Source: Roseomonas sp. 18066
GTDB lineage: Bacteria; Pseudomonadota; Alphaproteobacteria; Acetobacterales; Acetobacteraceae
Direction of reading: 5' to 3'
Assembly: GCF_902706185.1 (NCBI RefSeq)
Contig: NZ_CACSJM010000027.1
Coordinates: 1-47,572 of the forward strand
DNA: 47,572 bases
In this document: one piece after another, positions 25,232 through 34,186 of the stretch
Numbering within the stretch: the stretch's first letter is position 1
Layout of the letters: the number at the start of each line of letters is the position of its first letter
Notes under the pieces: model-generated
Told to the model about the DNA's origin: nothing
What the model saw: only the letters and a program-made list of their open reading frames with translations
Database searches by the model: none
Made by a program: the position numbers and the translations under genes

Positions 25232-26857
25232 ATGCAGGACATCGTCATCGGCATCGACGTGGGCACCGGCAGCGCCCGGGCCGGCGCCTTCACCCTCGAC
25301 GGCCGCATGCTGGGCCAGGCGTCGCAGGCCATCCGCGCCTGGCGCCCGGCGCCCGACCATGTCCAGCAGAGCTCCGACGACATCTGGGCCGCCATCGCCA
25401 CCGCCATCCGCGGCGCGCTGTCCGATATCGGCGAGGTCAATGTCCGCGGCCTGGGCTTCGACGCCACCTGCTCGCTGGTGCTGCTCGACGAGGCCTTCCG
25501 CCCGGTCACCGTCAGCCCCGACGGCGCGGCCCAGCAGGACACCATCGTCTGGATGGACCACCGCGCCGGCGACCAGGCCGCCCGCATCAATGCTGGCGAC
25601 CACGACGTGCTGCGCTATGTTGGCGGCCGCGTCTCGCTGGAGATGCAGACGCCCAAGCTGCTCTGGCTGCGCGAGAACCTGCCCGAAAGCTTCGACCGCG
25701 CCGCGCATTTCTTCGACCTGCCCGACTACCTGACCTGGCGCGCCACCGGCAGCACCACCCGCTCGCTCTGCTCCACCGTCTGCAAATGGACCTTCCTCGG
25801 CCACGAGAACCGCTGGGACGAGGGCTTCTTCCGCGCCATCGGCCTCGGCGTCCTGGCCGATGAAGGCTTCGCCCGGCTGGGCACCGAGATCCTGCCCCCC
25901 GGCGCCCTGATCGGCACCCTGCAGCCGCAGGCCGCGGCCGAGCTCGGCCTGCCCGCCGGCATCCCCGTCGGCGCCTCGGCCATCGACGCCCATGCCGGCG
26001 GCCTCGGCGTCATCGGCGCGGCGCTGCCGGGCGAGCCCCCGCTGAACCGGCGGCTGGCGCTGATCGGCGGCACCTCCTCCTGCCACATGGCGGTCGCGCC
26101 CGAGGCCCGCTTTGTCCCCGGCGTCTGGGGCCCCTATTTCTCCGCCATGCTGCCCGGCCTCTGGCTGAACGAAGGCGGCCAGTCGGCGACCGGCGCCCTG
26201 ATCGACCACGTCATCACCACCCACGCCGCCTACCCCGCCGAGCGCGCCGCCGCGGACGCCGCCGGCCAGACCATCTACCAGGCCCTCAACGCCCGGCTGG
26301 AGCGGCTGTCGGAAGGCCTCGACCACCCTGCCCGCCTGACCCGGCACCTGCACGTCATGCCCGACTTCCACGGCAACCGCTCGCCCCGCGCCGACGCCTC
26401 GCTGACCGGCATGATCTCCGGCCTGAAGCTGTCGGCCACCGCCGACGACCTGGCGCGGCTCTATCTGGCGACCCTGCAGGCCGTGGCCTACGGCACCCGC
26501 CACATCATCGAGACGATGAACGACCAGGGCTACGCCATCGACACGGTGCTGGCCTGCGGCGGCGGCACCAAGAACCCGGTCTTCCTGCGCGAGCACGCCG
26601 ACGCCACCGGCTGCAGCCTGGTGCTGCCGCGCGAGCCCGAAGCCATCCTGCTGGGCGCGGCCATGCTGGGGGCGGTCGCCGGAAAGGCCTTCGACAACCT
26701 CGACCAGGCGATGAACAGCATGAGCGGGGCGGGCGAGACGATCCGGCCGAACGAAGCCGCCAAAATCTACCACGAAAAGAAATACGCGATCTTCAAGGAA
26801 ATGTATGAGGATCAGATCAAATACCGAAAGATCATGGAAGCAAGGCCAGGGGAATGA
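25232..26857 (+). CDS. FGGY-family pentulose kinase (ribulokinase-like)
   Basis: A 541-residue carbohydrate kinase of the FGGY family. The N-terminal phosphate motif is [14 protein letters not shown], the subgroup motif is [13 protein letters not shown], the catalytic region is [10 protein letters not shown], and the C-terminal ATP-site motif is [13 protein letters not shown]. Length and motifs match the pentulose kinase subgroup that prefers D-ribulose or related ketopentoses. The ribosome-binding site is AGGAGG. It follows the DeoR gene and is probably co-transcribed. Its stop codon lies in the loop of a terminator hairpin. A kinase for ketopentoses beside DeoC suggests the regulon handles more than one pentose, or a ketose intermediate. 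Confidence 0.92.
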   Translation: MQDIVIGIDVGTGSARAGAFTLDGRMLGQASQAIRAWRPAPDHVQQSSDDIWAAIATAIRGALSDIGEVNVRGLGFDATCSLVLLDEAFRPVTVSPDGAAQQDTIVWMDHRAGDQAARINAGDHDVLRYVGGRVSLEMQTPKLLWLRENLPESFDRAAHFFDLPDYLTWRATGSTTRSLCSTVCKWTFLGHENRWDEGFFRAIGLGVLADEGFARLGTEILPPGALIGTLQPQAAAELGLPAGIPVGASAIDAHAGGLGVIGAALPGEPPLNRRLALIGGTSSCHMAVAPEARFVPGVWGPYFSAMLPGLWLNEGGQSATGALIDHVITTHAAYPAERAAADAAGQTIYQALNARLERLSEGLDHPARLTRHLHVMPDFHGNRSPRADASLTGMISGLKLSATADDLARLYLATLQAVAYGTRHIIETMNDQGYAIDTVLACGGGTKNPVFLREHADATGCSLVLPREPEAILLGAAMLGAVAGKAFDNLDQAMNSMSGAGETIRPNEAAKIYHEKKYAIFKEMYEDQIKYRKIMEARPGE

Positions 26858-26882
26858 ATTCCCCTGGACCCCATCTTTTTTC
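26846..26882 (+). terminator. Intrinsic terminator overlapping the kinase stop codon
   Basis: CCAGGGGAA (26846-26854) pairs with TTCCCCTGG (26859-26867) around TGAA, with the kinase TGA inside the loop. GGACCCC and ATCTTTTTTC follow. It belongs to the same repeat family as the terminator at 30241-30290. Confidence 0.8.
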
Positions 26883-26920
26883 TGTCTGTGCTGCCGCCGC
26901 TATGATCCCCAGCCAAGCGC

Positions 26921-28189
26921 TCAGATCGACAGGACCGTCTCGCCGAGCACTTTGACCCCCAGGTAGAAATCCTCGATCTCGATGGATTCCGCCGGGTTAT
27001 GACTGCCATTCTGGTTGCGGATCAGGATGACGCCGCAGGCAATGCCCTGCTTCTCGAAGGTCGAAGCATCGTGGCCCACCGTCGGCATCACCTCCATCGG
27101 GATTGAAAGATCCTGACCGGCTTTGACCGCCGCCTCGATGATGGCCGGGTCCAACGGCGACGCCATCGACCCCGCGCGCGGTCCGAAATCGAACCGCACC
27201 GAATGCTCCCGCGCCAGCGCATCCGCCTTGGCCAAAGCAAAATCGTAGAGCCCCCGCACGACCTCGTCCTGGGTCCCGCCGACATTGAAGCTCCAGCTCA
27301 GCTCGCCCGGCACCTTGGTCATCGCATGCACCGCCGGGTTCGTCTGCATCATGCCCGTGGTGTAGACGAGGTCGTCATGACCGGCCTCGACCAGCCGCTT
27401 CCATTCGCCGTCGATCGCGGCCAGGAGCTTGGCCGTGGCGATGACCGTGTCCTGCCGCAGATGGCGCGGCATGGCGCCCGAGTGACCATATTCGCCGGTC
27501 ACCGTCACCTTGGGGTGGCGGATATTGCCGCGCACCGCATGGGCCACCGCGACCGGCCGATCCAGCGCGACCAGCAGCGGCGCCTGCTCGATATGGAGCT
27601 CCAGATAGGCGTGGACCCGCGCGGGCTCGATCTGCCGGCGACGCAGCGACTCCTCAGGATCGAGCCCCAACCCCTCGAGCAGCTGCCACAGGCTTTTGCC
27701 GTAGGTGGCATGCGTCAGCCCCTTTAGCTCGTCGCGTGACAGGGTGCCCATCAACAGGCGGCTGCCCACATAGGCATGGCCGAACCAGGGGCTCTCCTCG
27801 CAGCGAAAGCCGATCACGCGCAGGCTGTGGCCGGTCTCGATCCCGGCTTTCCGCAGCGCCACCAGCAGGATCACGCCGGCCACCACACCCGCAAGGCCAT
27901 CGTAGTTGCCGCCACGCAGGACCGTGTCGAGATGGGAGCCGATGATGATCTCCTTGCCCGAGCTCCCCTTCCCCGGCCGGGTGACATGCAGGTTCCCGAC
28001 GCCGTCCCACGCCGCCTCGAGCCCGTTTTCCCGCGCATATCGGGCCAGGATCTCGCCGGCGGCCGTTTCCTCCGGCCCGTAGGCGGCGCGGGTGACGCCC
28101 TCGACGTCTCGAGACGCCGCGGCGACAGCCTCGAAGAGAACCGCGGCATCGGCCTGCAGCCGATCGATCGATGCGCCCAATCGGCTCAT
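26921..28189 (-). CDS. M20-family amidohydrolase (N-carbamoyl-L-amino acid hydrolase/allantoate amidohydrolase type)
   Basis: A 422-residue zinc or manganese hydrolase of the M20 carbamoylase group. Metal ligands are visible in GSHLDT (H86, D88), the NYDG Asp, FRCEE (E131/E132), LELHIEQ and the C-terminal NGSHNPAE. The dimerisation domain lies between about 210 and 330. Known members hydrolyse N-carbamoyl amino acids, ureidoglycine precursors or allantoate. The ATG at 28187-28189 is preferred to a TTG 12 bases upstream. It is downstream of the DHDPS-family gene on the same strand, with a dispersed 40-bp repeat in the gap. A link with the hydantoinase genes at 37-41 kb is possible, since a carbamoylase usually completes hydantoin degradation, but they are 9 kb apart. 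Confidence 0.92.
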   Translation of the reverse strand: MSRLGASIDRLQADAAVLFEAVAAASRDVEGVTRAAYGPEETAAGEILARYARENGLEAAWDGVGNLHVTRPGKGSSGKEIIIGSHLDTVLRGGNYDGLAGVVAGVILLVALRKAGIETGHSLRVIGFRCEESPWFGHAYVGSRLLMGTLSRDELKGLTHATYGKSLWQLLEGLGLDPEESLRRRQIEPARVHAYLELHIEQAPLLVALDRPVAVAHAVRGNIRHPKVTVTGEYGHSGAMPRHLRQDTVIATAKLLAAIDGEWKRLVEAGHDDLVYTTGMMQTNPAVHAMTKVPGELSWSFNVGGTQDEVVRGLYDFALAKADALAREHSVRFDFGPRAGSMASPLDPAIIEAAVKAGQDLSIPMEVMPTVGHDASTFEKQGIACGVILIRNQNGSHNPAESIEIEDFYLGVKVLGETVLSI

Positions 28190-28204
28190 TCTGATTCCCA
28201 ACCC

Positions 28205-28244
28205 GGCTCTTGGTTCAATCGCATGATCCAGGCTTTCCGGTGAT
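28205..28244. repeat. Dispersed 40-bp repeat, copy 1
   Basis: This intergenic sequence matches 31837-31876 at 32 of 40 positions without gaps; seven of the eight differences are transitions. The shared core includes CAGGCTT and CGGTGAT. It lies between two minus-strand genes, just after the DHDPS-family stop and just before the M20 start. Confidence 0.7.
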
Positions 28245-28248
28245 GGCG

Positions 28249-29160
28249 CTAGCGACCCCAGCGCAGCACCACCGGGTCCAGGCCGCGCGCGATCTCCAGC
28301 AGCCCCGCCCGCACGGCGTCATGCATCGGCGCCACCGGATGCCGCCCGGCATCGCAGCGGATGACGCCACCCTCGAGCATCAGCGCCTTCGCCGCCAGCA
28401 ACCCGGCCTGCCGGTTCTCGTAATTGATCAGCGGCAGCCAGCGCTGATACGCCGCCACCGCCGCCGCGCGGTCCCCGGCGAAATAGGGGTCGGTGACCTG
28501 CCGGATCCCGTCCGGATAGCCGCCCCCCGTCATCGCCCCCGTCGCCCCGGCATCCAGGTCGGCCAGCAGGGTGATCGCCTCCTCCCCATCCCAGGGCCCC
28601 TCGATCGCCGCACCGCCGGCCTCGATCAAGGCCCGCAGCTTGGACGCGGCCTGCGCCACCTCGATCTTGAAATAAGCGACGTTGGGGATCTCCTGCGCCA
28701 TCCGTGCCAGCAGCGGCACCGACAGCGGCGTCCCCGCCACCGGCGCGTCCTGGATCATGATCGGGATCGAGATCGCCTCCGACACCTGGCGATAGAATTC
28801 GAACACCGCCGCCTCGGGCACCCGGATCGTCGCCCCGTGATAGGGCGGCATGATCATCACCATGGCGGCGCCGGCCTGCTGGGCGCGGCGGCTGCGCTCG
28901 GCGCAGAGGCGGCTGGAGAAATGCGTCGTCGTCACGATCACCGGGACCCGCCCGGCGACATGGCCCAGGATCTCGTCCTGCAGCAGCTCGCGCTCGGCAT
29001 CCGACAGCACGAACTGCTCGGAGAAATTGGCCAGGATGCACAATCCCTGCGATCCCGCATCGATCATGCAATCCACCGCGCGGCGCTGCCCCTCCAGGTC
29101 CAGCGCGCCCTGGGCATCGAAAATGGTGGGCACCACCGGAAACACGCCGCGATAGACCAT
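28249..29160 (-). CDS. Dihydrodipicolinate synthase-family protein (atypical aldolase/lyase)
   Basis: A 303-residue class I aldolase-type TIM-barrel protein. Lys165 in NVAYFKIE is at the Schiff-base position. The pyruvate-binding GTTGE loop of true DapA is replaced by ANFSE, and the conserved Tyr-Asn region is replaced by IMIQDAP, so the usual catalytic tyrosine is missing. It therefore should not be a lysine-biosynthesis enzyme. A sugar-acid dehydratase or aldolase role, as in many catabolic DHDPS paralogues, is more likely. The ATG at 29158-29160 follows GAGGA at 9 bases; the longer frame upstream is not needed. It precedes the M20 hydrolase gene and is divergent from the hydroxylase gene. 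Confidence 0.88.
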   Translation of the reverse strand: MVYRGVFPVVPTIFDAQGALDLEGQRRAVDCMIDAGSQGLCILANFSEQFVLSDAERELLQDEILGHVAGRVPVIVTTTHFSSRLCAERSRRAQQAGAAMVMIMPPYHGATIRVPEAAVFEFYRQVSEAISIPIMIQDAPVAGTPLSVPLLARMAQEIPNVAYFKIEVAQAASKLRALIEAGGAAIEGPWDGEEAITLLADLDAGATGAMTGGGYPDGIRQVTDPYFAGDRAAAVAAYQRWLPLINYENRQAGLLAAKALMLEGGVIRCDAGRHPVAPMHDAVRAGLLEIARGLDPVVLRWGR

Positions 29161-29297
29161 GTCCTGGCTTCCTCTCCTGGTCGCGCGGCCTCGAGCCGGG
29201 CCGCTGCCGGCCATCCTGCCCTGGCCCCACCGCGCCTCCAACCCCCGCTGTCAAGCCTGCTCCCGCGCCCGTGAGGCAGGCGGTGCATGACCGGACC

Positions 29298-29325
29298 ATG
29301 ACAATGACTCGCAAGCGCGTATAAT
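29298..29325 (+). promoter_or_regulatory. Candidate sigma-70 promoter for the beta-hydroxylase gene
   Basis: ATGACA (29298-29303) and TATAAT (29320-29325) are 16 bases apart, about 95 bases before the TTG start at 29420. The -10 is a perfect match in G+C-rich surroundings. The rest of the 259-base divergent gap shows no other clear element. Confidence 0.55.
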
Positions 29326-29419
29326 CACGCGCAGGGGCCACCCCATCCGCGGCATTGCCGGCGGGGGGTGAAAGCGGGCAGAAGCTCCGCGGCCGCGGAC
29401 AAAGGATCAGGAGATCAGT

Positions 29420-30238
29420 TTGCAACAGGGCACGCCCCGCACGGCCGAGCCGCAGCAGAGCTTCACCACCGCGAACATCGCGCCGCTGGCGCGTCCCAGC
29501 CTGATGACCCGCTTCTTCATGAGCCTGGTCTCGGGGGCGGAGCGGCTCAACCTGCGCTACAGCAAGGTCGGCAACCCGCCGGTCTTCGACAATGCCACCT
29601 TCCCCTGGGCGGCCGAGGTCGAGCGCGAATGGCCGTTGATCCGGCAGGAGCTGGAGCGGGTGCTGCTGCGGCAGTCCGAGCTGCCAAGCTTCCACGACAT
29701 CTCGACCGACGTGCAGACCATCAGCAAGGACAGCGCCTGGAAGACCTTCTTCCTGGCCGGCTATGGCTTGTCCTCGGCCGAGAACATCAAGCGCTGCCCG
29801 GAAACCTGGCGGATCGTGCAGAAGATCCCCGGCCTGAAGACGGCGATGTTCTCGATCTTCGAGCCCGGCAAGCACCTGCCCGCGCATCGCGGCCCGTATA
29901 ACGGCGTGCTGCGCCTGCATCTGGGGCTGATCGTGCCGGAGCAGAGCGACCGGCTGGCGATCCGCGTCGACAAGCAGGTCTGCAACTGGCACGAGGGCAA
30001 GGCGCTGATTTTCGACGACGCCTATGAGCACGAGGCCTGGAACCACACCGACCAGACCCGGGTGGTGCTCTTCGTCGACTTCGTGAAGCCCCTGGCCTTC
30101 CCCGCGCGCCTGACGAACTGGCTGCTGCTGAACCTGGCGGTGTTCACCCCGTTCATTCGCGAGGGTTTGGACAACCACAAGGAGTGGGAGAAGAAGTTCT
30201 ACGCCGAGGCCGAGGCCCTGCGTAACCGCCCCAACTAA
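29420..30238 (+). CDS. Aspartyl/asparaginyl beta-hydroxylase-domain protein (LpxO/AspH-like)
   Basis: A 272-residue Fe(II)/2-oxoglutarate dioxygenase of the Asp/Asn beta-hydroxylase family. The iron-site and co-substrate motifs are HRGPYNGVLRLHLGL (first His, central Arg/His) and AYEHEAWNHTDQTRVVLFVDF (distal His and Arg). A hydrophobic stretch near residues 230-250 could attach it to the membrane, as in lipid A hydroxylase LpxO or ornithine-lipid hydroxylases. The start is a TTG with AGGAG 6 bases upstream. It is a single-gene unit ending at a bidirectional terminator shared with zwf. Membrane-lipid hydroxylation is a reasonable inference; a protein substrate cannot be excluded. Confidence 0.9.
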   Translation: MQQGTPRTAEPQQSFTTANIAPLARPSLMTRFFMSLVSGAERLNLRYSKVGNPPVFDNATFPWAAEVEREWPLIRQELERVLLRQSELPSFHDISTDVQTISKDSAWKTFFLAGYGLSSAENIKRCPETWRIVQKIPGLKTAMFSIFEPGKHLPAHRGPYNGVLRLHLGLIVPEQSDRLAIRVDKQVCNWHEGKALIFDDAYEHEAWNHTDQTRVVLFVDFVKPLAFPARLTNWLLLNLAVFTPFIREGLDNHKEWEKKFYAEAEALRNRPN

Positions 30239-30240
30239 CC

Positions 30241-30286
30241 AGAAAAAAGATGGGGGTCCGGGGGAATTCTTTCCCCCGGCCTTTTT

Positions 30287-30290
<4 letters not shown>
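30241..30290. terminator. Bidirectional intrinsic terminator between hydroxylase gene and zwf
   Basis: CCGGGGGAA (30258-30266) pairs with TTCCCCCGG (30271-30279) around TTCT. CCTTTTTTC follows on the plus strand. On the minus strand GGACCCCCATCTTTTTTC follows. The plus-side T-run touches the zwf stop codon. Confidence 0.82.
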
Positions 30291-31762
<1,472 letters not shown>

Positions 31763-31796
31763 GGCCGCATCCTGCCGCAGTGCGGGAGAGAAGCCT

Positions 31797-31836
31797 AGGG
31801 TGAGCTGGCTTCGGAAGAACGAAGCCAACTCACCCT
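31797..31836. promoter_or_regulatory. 17-bp stem-loop in the zwf leader / DUF1796 gene 3' region
   Basis: The arm 31797-31813 pairs with 31820-31836 at 16 of 17 positions (the exception is C opposite A on this strand) around a GAAGAA loop. The flanking AGCC/GGCT extends the stem with one bulge. Only a weak T-run (CTTTGTC) follows on the plus strand and none on the minus strand. It could terminate the upstream DUF1796 transcript, or act as a folded 5' leader element for zwf. Confidence 0.6.
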
Positions 31837-31876
31837 GGCTCTTTGTCTGATCGCGTGATTCAGGCTTCTCGGTGAT
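31837..31876. repeat. Dispersed 40-bp repeat, copy 2
   Basis: It matches 28205-28244 at 32 of 40 bases in the same orientation. It abuts the zwf leader stem-loop and lies between two minus-strand genes, the same context as copy 1. Confidence 0.7.
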
Positions 31877-31909
31877 TCCACCTCAAGCCATCACGCTCTG
31901 GCGGCAGGC

Positions 31910-32833
31910 TCAGGCCGCGGCGGCGTGGTCCGGGAAGATCCGCCCGATGATGGCCTTCAGCCCGTCCATCATGGCGCGCTCATAGGCCTGGCCCTCGGGG
32001 CTGAAGGCGTGCTCGTTGCGGTGCCAGCTGTATTTGGGCAGCGGCATCTGCTGGACGGTGACGCCCATGCGCGGGCGCTCATGGCCGGGCAGCGGCGCGG
32101 TGTCGGCGGTTTCCTCGAATTGCCGGCCGACCAGCACGGCCAGGCCCCAATCCTTGTCGGGGAAGCGCTTCTGCAGCGCCTCGTAGATGCGCTCGATGCC
32201 GCGGGTGATGCCGGAGACCCAGCGGTTGGTGTAGAGGATGAAGACGATGCGGTCGGCGGCGGCGATGTCGCGGTAGAAATTCTCGATCCGCGCCGAATAC
32301 TTGCGCACCAGCAGGGCGCAGTTGTCGGCGTGGAATTCCTCGCCGCGCTCGTGGTTGAAGGTGGCGCCCAGCCTGGTGTGGGTGACGTATCCCTTGTCGG
32401 GCAGGTATTGCAGCGCCCCGGGGTCGAGATAGCCGGCGAAATCGGTCTCGATCAGCGTCGGGATGCTGGCGATGCGGTGGATGGCGATGTCGAAGGGATG
32501 CGTCGCCTCGCCCAGCGCCGCCGGCGGCTTGATGCCCCAGCGGGTGGCCACCGAGCGGGCGAAGCAGTTGCTGCCCAGCGAGATGAACTTGATGCCGCGA
32601 TAGGCCAGCAGATTGGCCCGCCGCGCCTCGGCGACCTGCAGCGCCATACGTTCATACTGGTCGAGCCGGGCGCGGGCGGCGGCGAAGCTGTCCTGCAGCA
32701 CCGCCAGGTCGGCATCGGTGACCGTCAGCCCGTCGCGCGCCGTCTGCTTCATCGGCTCGCGCAGCGCGGCATCCAGCCGCTGCGCGAAGGCCTCCGGCTG
32801 GAAGACGGTGTTGGTCAGCCTGTTCCAGTCCAT
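31910..32833 (-). CDS. DUF1796 putative papain-like cysteine peptidase
   Basis: A 307-residue protein. The N-terminal third is helical (about residues 1-80). The DUF1796-like core follows: ISLGSNCFARS with the candidate nucleophile Cys, HPFDIAIHR with a conserved His/Asp, and later ATFNHER, VFILYTNRW and YSWHRNEHAF. DUF1796 proteins are predicted papain-like cysteine peptidases, often near glycan or capsule genes, and their biochemistry is unclear. Nothing of that kind is next to this gene. The ATG at 32831-32833 is chosen over an in-frame GTG 9 bases upstream. It forms a single-gene unit upstream of zwf on the same strand. Confidence 0.75.
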   Translation of the reverse strand: MDWNRLTNTVFQPEAFAQRLDAALREPMKQTARDGLTVTDADLAVLQDSFAAARARLDQYERMALQVAEARRANLLAYRGIKFISLGSNCFARSVATRWGIKPPAALGEATHPFDIAIHRIASIPTLIETDFAGYLDPGALQYLPDKGYVTHTRLGATFNHERGEEFHADNCALLVRKYSARIENFYRDIAAADRIVFILYTNRWVSGITRGIERIYEALQKRFPDKDWGLAVLVGRQFEETADTAPLPGHERPRMGVTVQQMPLPKYSWHRNEHAFSPEGQAYERAMMDGLKAIIGRIFPDHAAAA

Positions 32834-32944
32834 CGCGGCCACGCTGTTGCTGTTGCGTCATTATTGCCGCCGGGTGACGCGGCGTCCAGGCGGCCGCGGC
32901 CGGCGGTCCGCGCGGCCGCTGCGGCGGCGCGCACCGTCCACAGC

Positions 32945-32981
32945 GTTATCCACAAAGCGGTCCACCGAATCTGTGGATAAC
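32945..32981. promoter_or_regulatory. Inverted pair of consensus DnaA boxes
   Basis: TTATCCACA at 32946-32954 and its reverse complement TGTGGATAA at 32972-32980 are both exact matches to the DnaA-box consensus. They form a 10-bp dyad (G...C extended) with a 17-base spacer. They lie in the 224-base gap between the divergent DUF1796 and LysR genes, about 9.5 kb from the repA origin. A weaker GTCCACA lies just upstream. Confidence 0.7.
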
Positions 32982-33057
32982 CTGCCTTGCCGCCGGGCGC
33001 CGGCGGTTCCTATCCTGCGGGCCCCCTGTCCGGACACCCCATGCCCCGCTGGCGCCG

Positions 33058-33957
33058 ATGCGCGACCTGAAATCGCTGGAGACCTTCGTCTGGATCGCGC
33101 GGCTGGGCGGCTTCCGCGCCGCGGCGCAGCGGTTGAACACCACCCAGCCGGCGCTGTCGGCGCGCATCCGCCAACTGGAGCAGGATCTGGGCGTCTCGCT
33201 GTTCGAGCACCGGCTGCGGCGCACCGCGCTGACGCCGGAGGGGGTGGCGGCGCTGCGCTATGCCGAGAGCATGCTGGAGCTGCGCGGCGAGATGCTGCGC
33301 GCCGTAGCCGCCCCCGCGGCGCTGGACGGCGTGCTGCGGCTCGGCCTGGCCGAGACCCTCGTCCATACCCTGCTGCCGCAGCTGATGGAGAGCGTCCACC
33401 GCCGCTATCCGGCGCTGGTGCTGGACATCGTCGTCGACATCACGCCCAACCTGCGCGACCAGCTGCTGGACGGGGCGCTGGACCTGGTGATGCTGGTCGG
33501 GCCGGTGGAGGATCCGCGCGCGGTGAACGCGCCGCTATGCCGGATCGACCTGGGCTGGGTGGCGCGGGCCGATATCGACCTGCCGCGGCGGCCGCTGCGG
33601 CTGGCGGAGCTGGCGCCCTGGCCGGTGGTCAGCTTTTCGCACAGCTCGCCGCTCTCGGCCGAGATCCGCGCGGCGCTGGAGGCCAGCGGCACGCCGGGGC
33701 TGCGGCTCTGGGGCAGCACCTCGCTGACGGCGATGACGCGGCTGGTGCTGGACGGTGTCGGCCTGTCGATCCTGCCCTTGCTGATGGCGCAGCAGGAGCT
33801 GGCCGCCGGCCGGCTGCGCCAGCTGGAGGTCACCGACGTCACCCTGCCGCGCAATGCTTTCCACCTGAGCTATCTGCGCAGCCCGCAGAGCCACCTGGCC
33901 GCGGCGGTGGCCGGCGAGGCGCGTCGCCTGGCGGCGGCGATGCAGCAGGCGCCTTGA
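33058..33957 (+). CDS. LysR-family transcriptional regulator
   Basis: A 299-residue LysR regulator. The helix-turn-helix covers about residues 1-60 (LKSLETFVWIARLGGFRAAA, TTQPALSARIRQLE), and the effector domain begins at GVLRLGLAETLVH. It is upstream of, and co-oriented with, the TRAP/HyuAB cluster, with a LysR-box-like dyad (34033-34049) and a terminator in the gap. It is the likely regulator of that cluster. It is divergent from the DUF1796 gene across the DnaA-box pair. Confidence 0.93.
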   Translation: MRDLKSLETFVWIARLGGFRAAAQRLNTTQPALSARIRQLEQDLGVSLFEHRLRRTALTPEGVAALRYAESMLELRGEMLRAVAAPAALDGVLRLGLAETLVHTLLPQLMESVHRRYPALVLDIVVDITPNLRDQLLDGALDLVMLVGPVEDPRAVNAPLCRIDLGWVARADIDLPRRPLRLAELAPWPVVSFSHSSPLSAEIRAALEASGTPGLRLWGSTSLTAMTRLVLDGVGLSILPLLMAQQELAAGRLRQLEVTDVTLPRNAFHLSYLRSPQSHLAAAVAGEARRLAAAMQQAP

Positions 33958-33979
33958 GGATCAGAAAGAAGAAGGAGGT

Positions 33980-34024
33980 GCAGGGGGAATTCCTTCCGCC
34001 TGCCCTTGTTTTTGTTAATTTTTT
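33980..34024. terminator. Intrinsic terminator after the LysR gene
   Basis: GCAGGGGGAA (33980-33989) pairs with TTCCGCCTGC (33994-34003), with one G-G mismatch. TTGTTTTTG and a further run of six T's follow. It is the most degenerate of the five related terminators and should end the LysR transcript. Confidence 0.65.
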
Positions 34025-34032
34025 GAGCCGCT

Positions 34033-34049
34033 GATAAATTCTCTTTATC
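34033..34049. promoter_or_regulatory. Candidate LysR-type operator upstream of dctP
   Basis: GATAAATTCTCTTTATC is a perfect 6-5-6 dyad containing T-N11-A, lying about 140 bases before the dctP start. It is in one of the few AT-rich spots of the window, directly after the LysR gene's terminator. Activation of the TRAP operon by this regulator is inferred. Confidence 0.5.
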
Positions 34050-34186
34050 GCTTCGATCCAAATTAAGGATTCGACAGCGCATCGCCCCTGCGATCCGATG
34101 CCCGCAACGCAGCTGCGACCAACGTGCGGCGCCGGGGAACCCATTCAAACGGAAGCCGCCAGCAGAGCAACAGGGGCTTCACGAGA

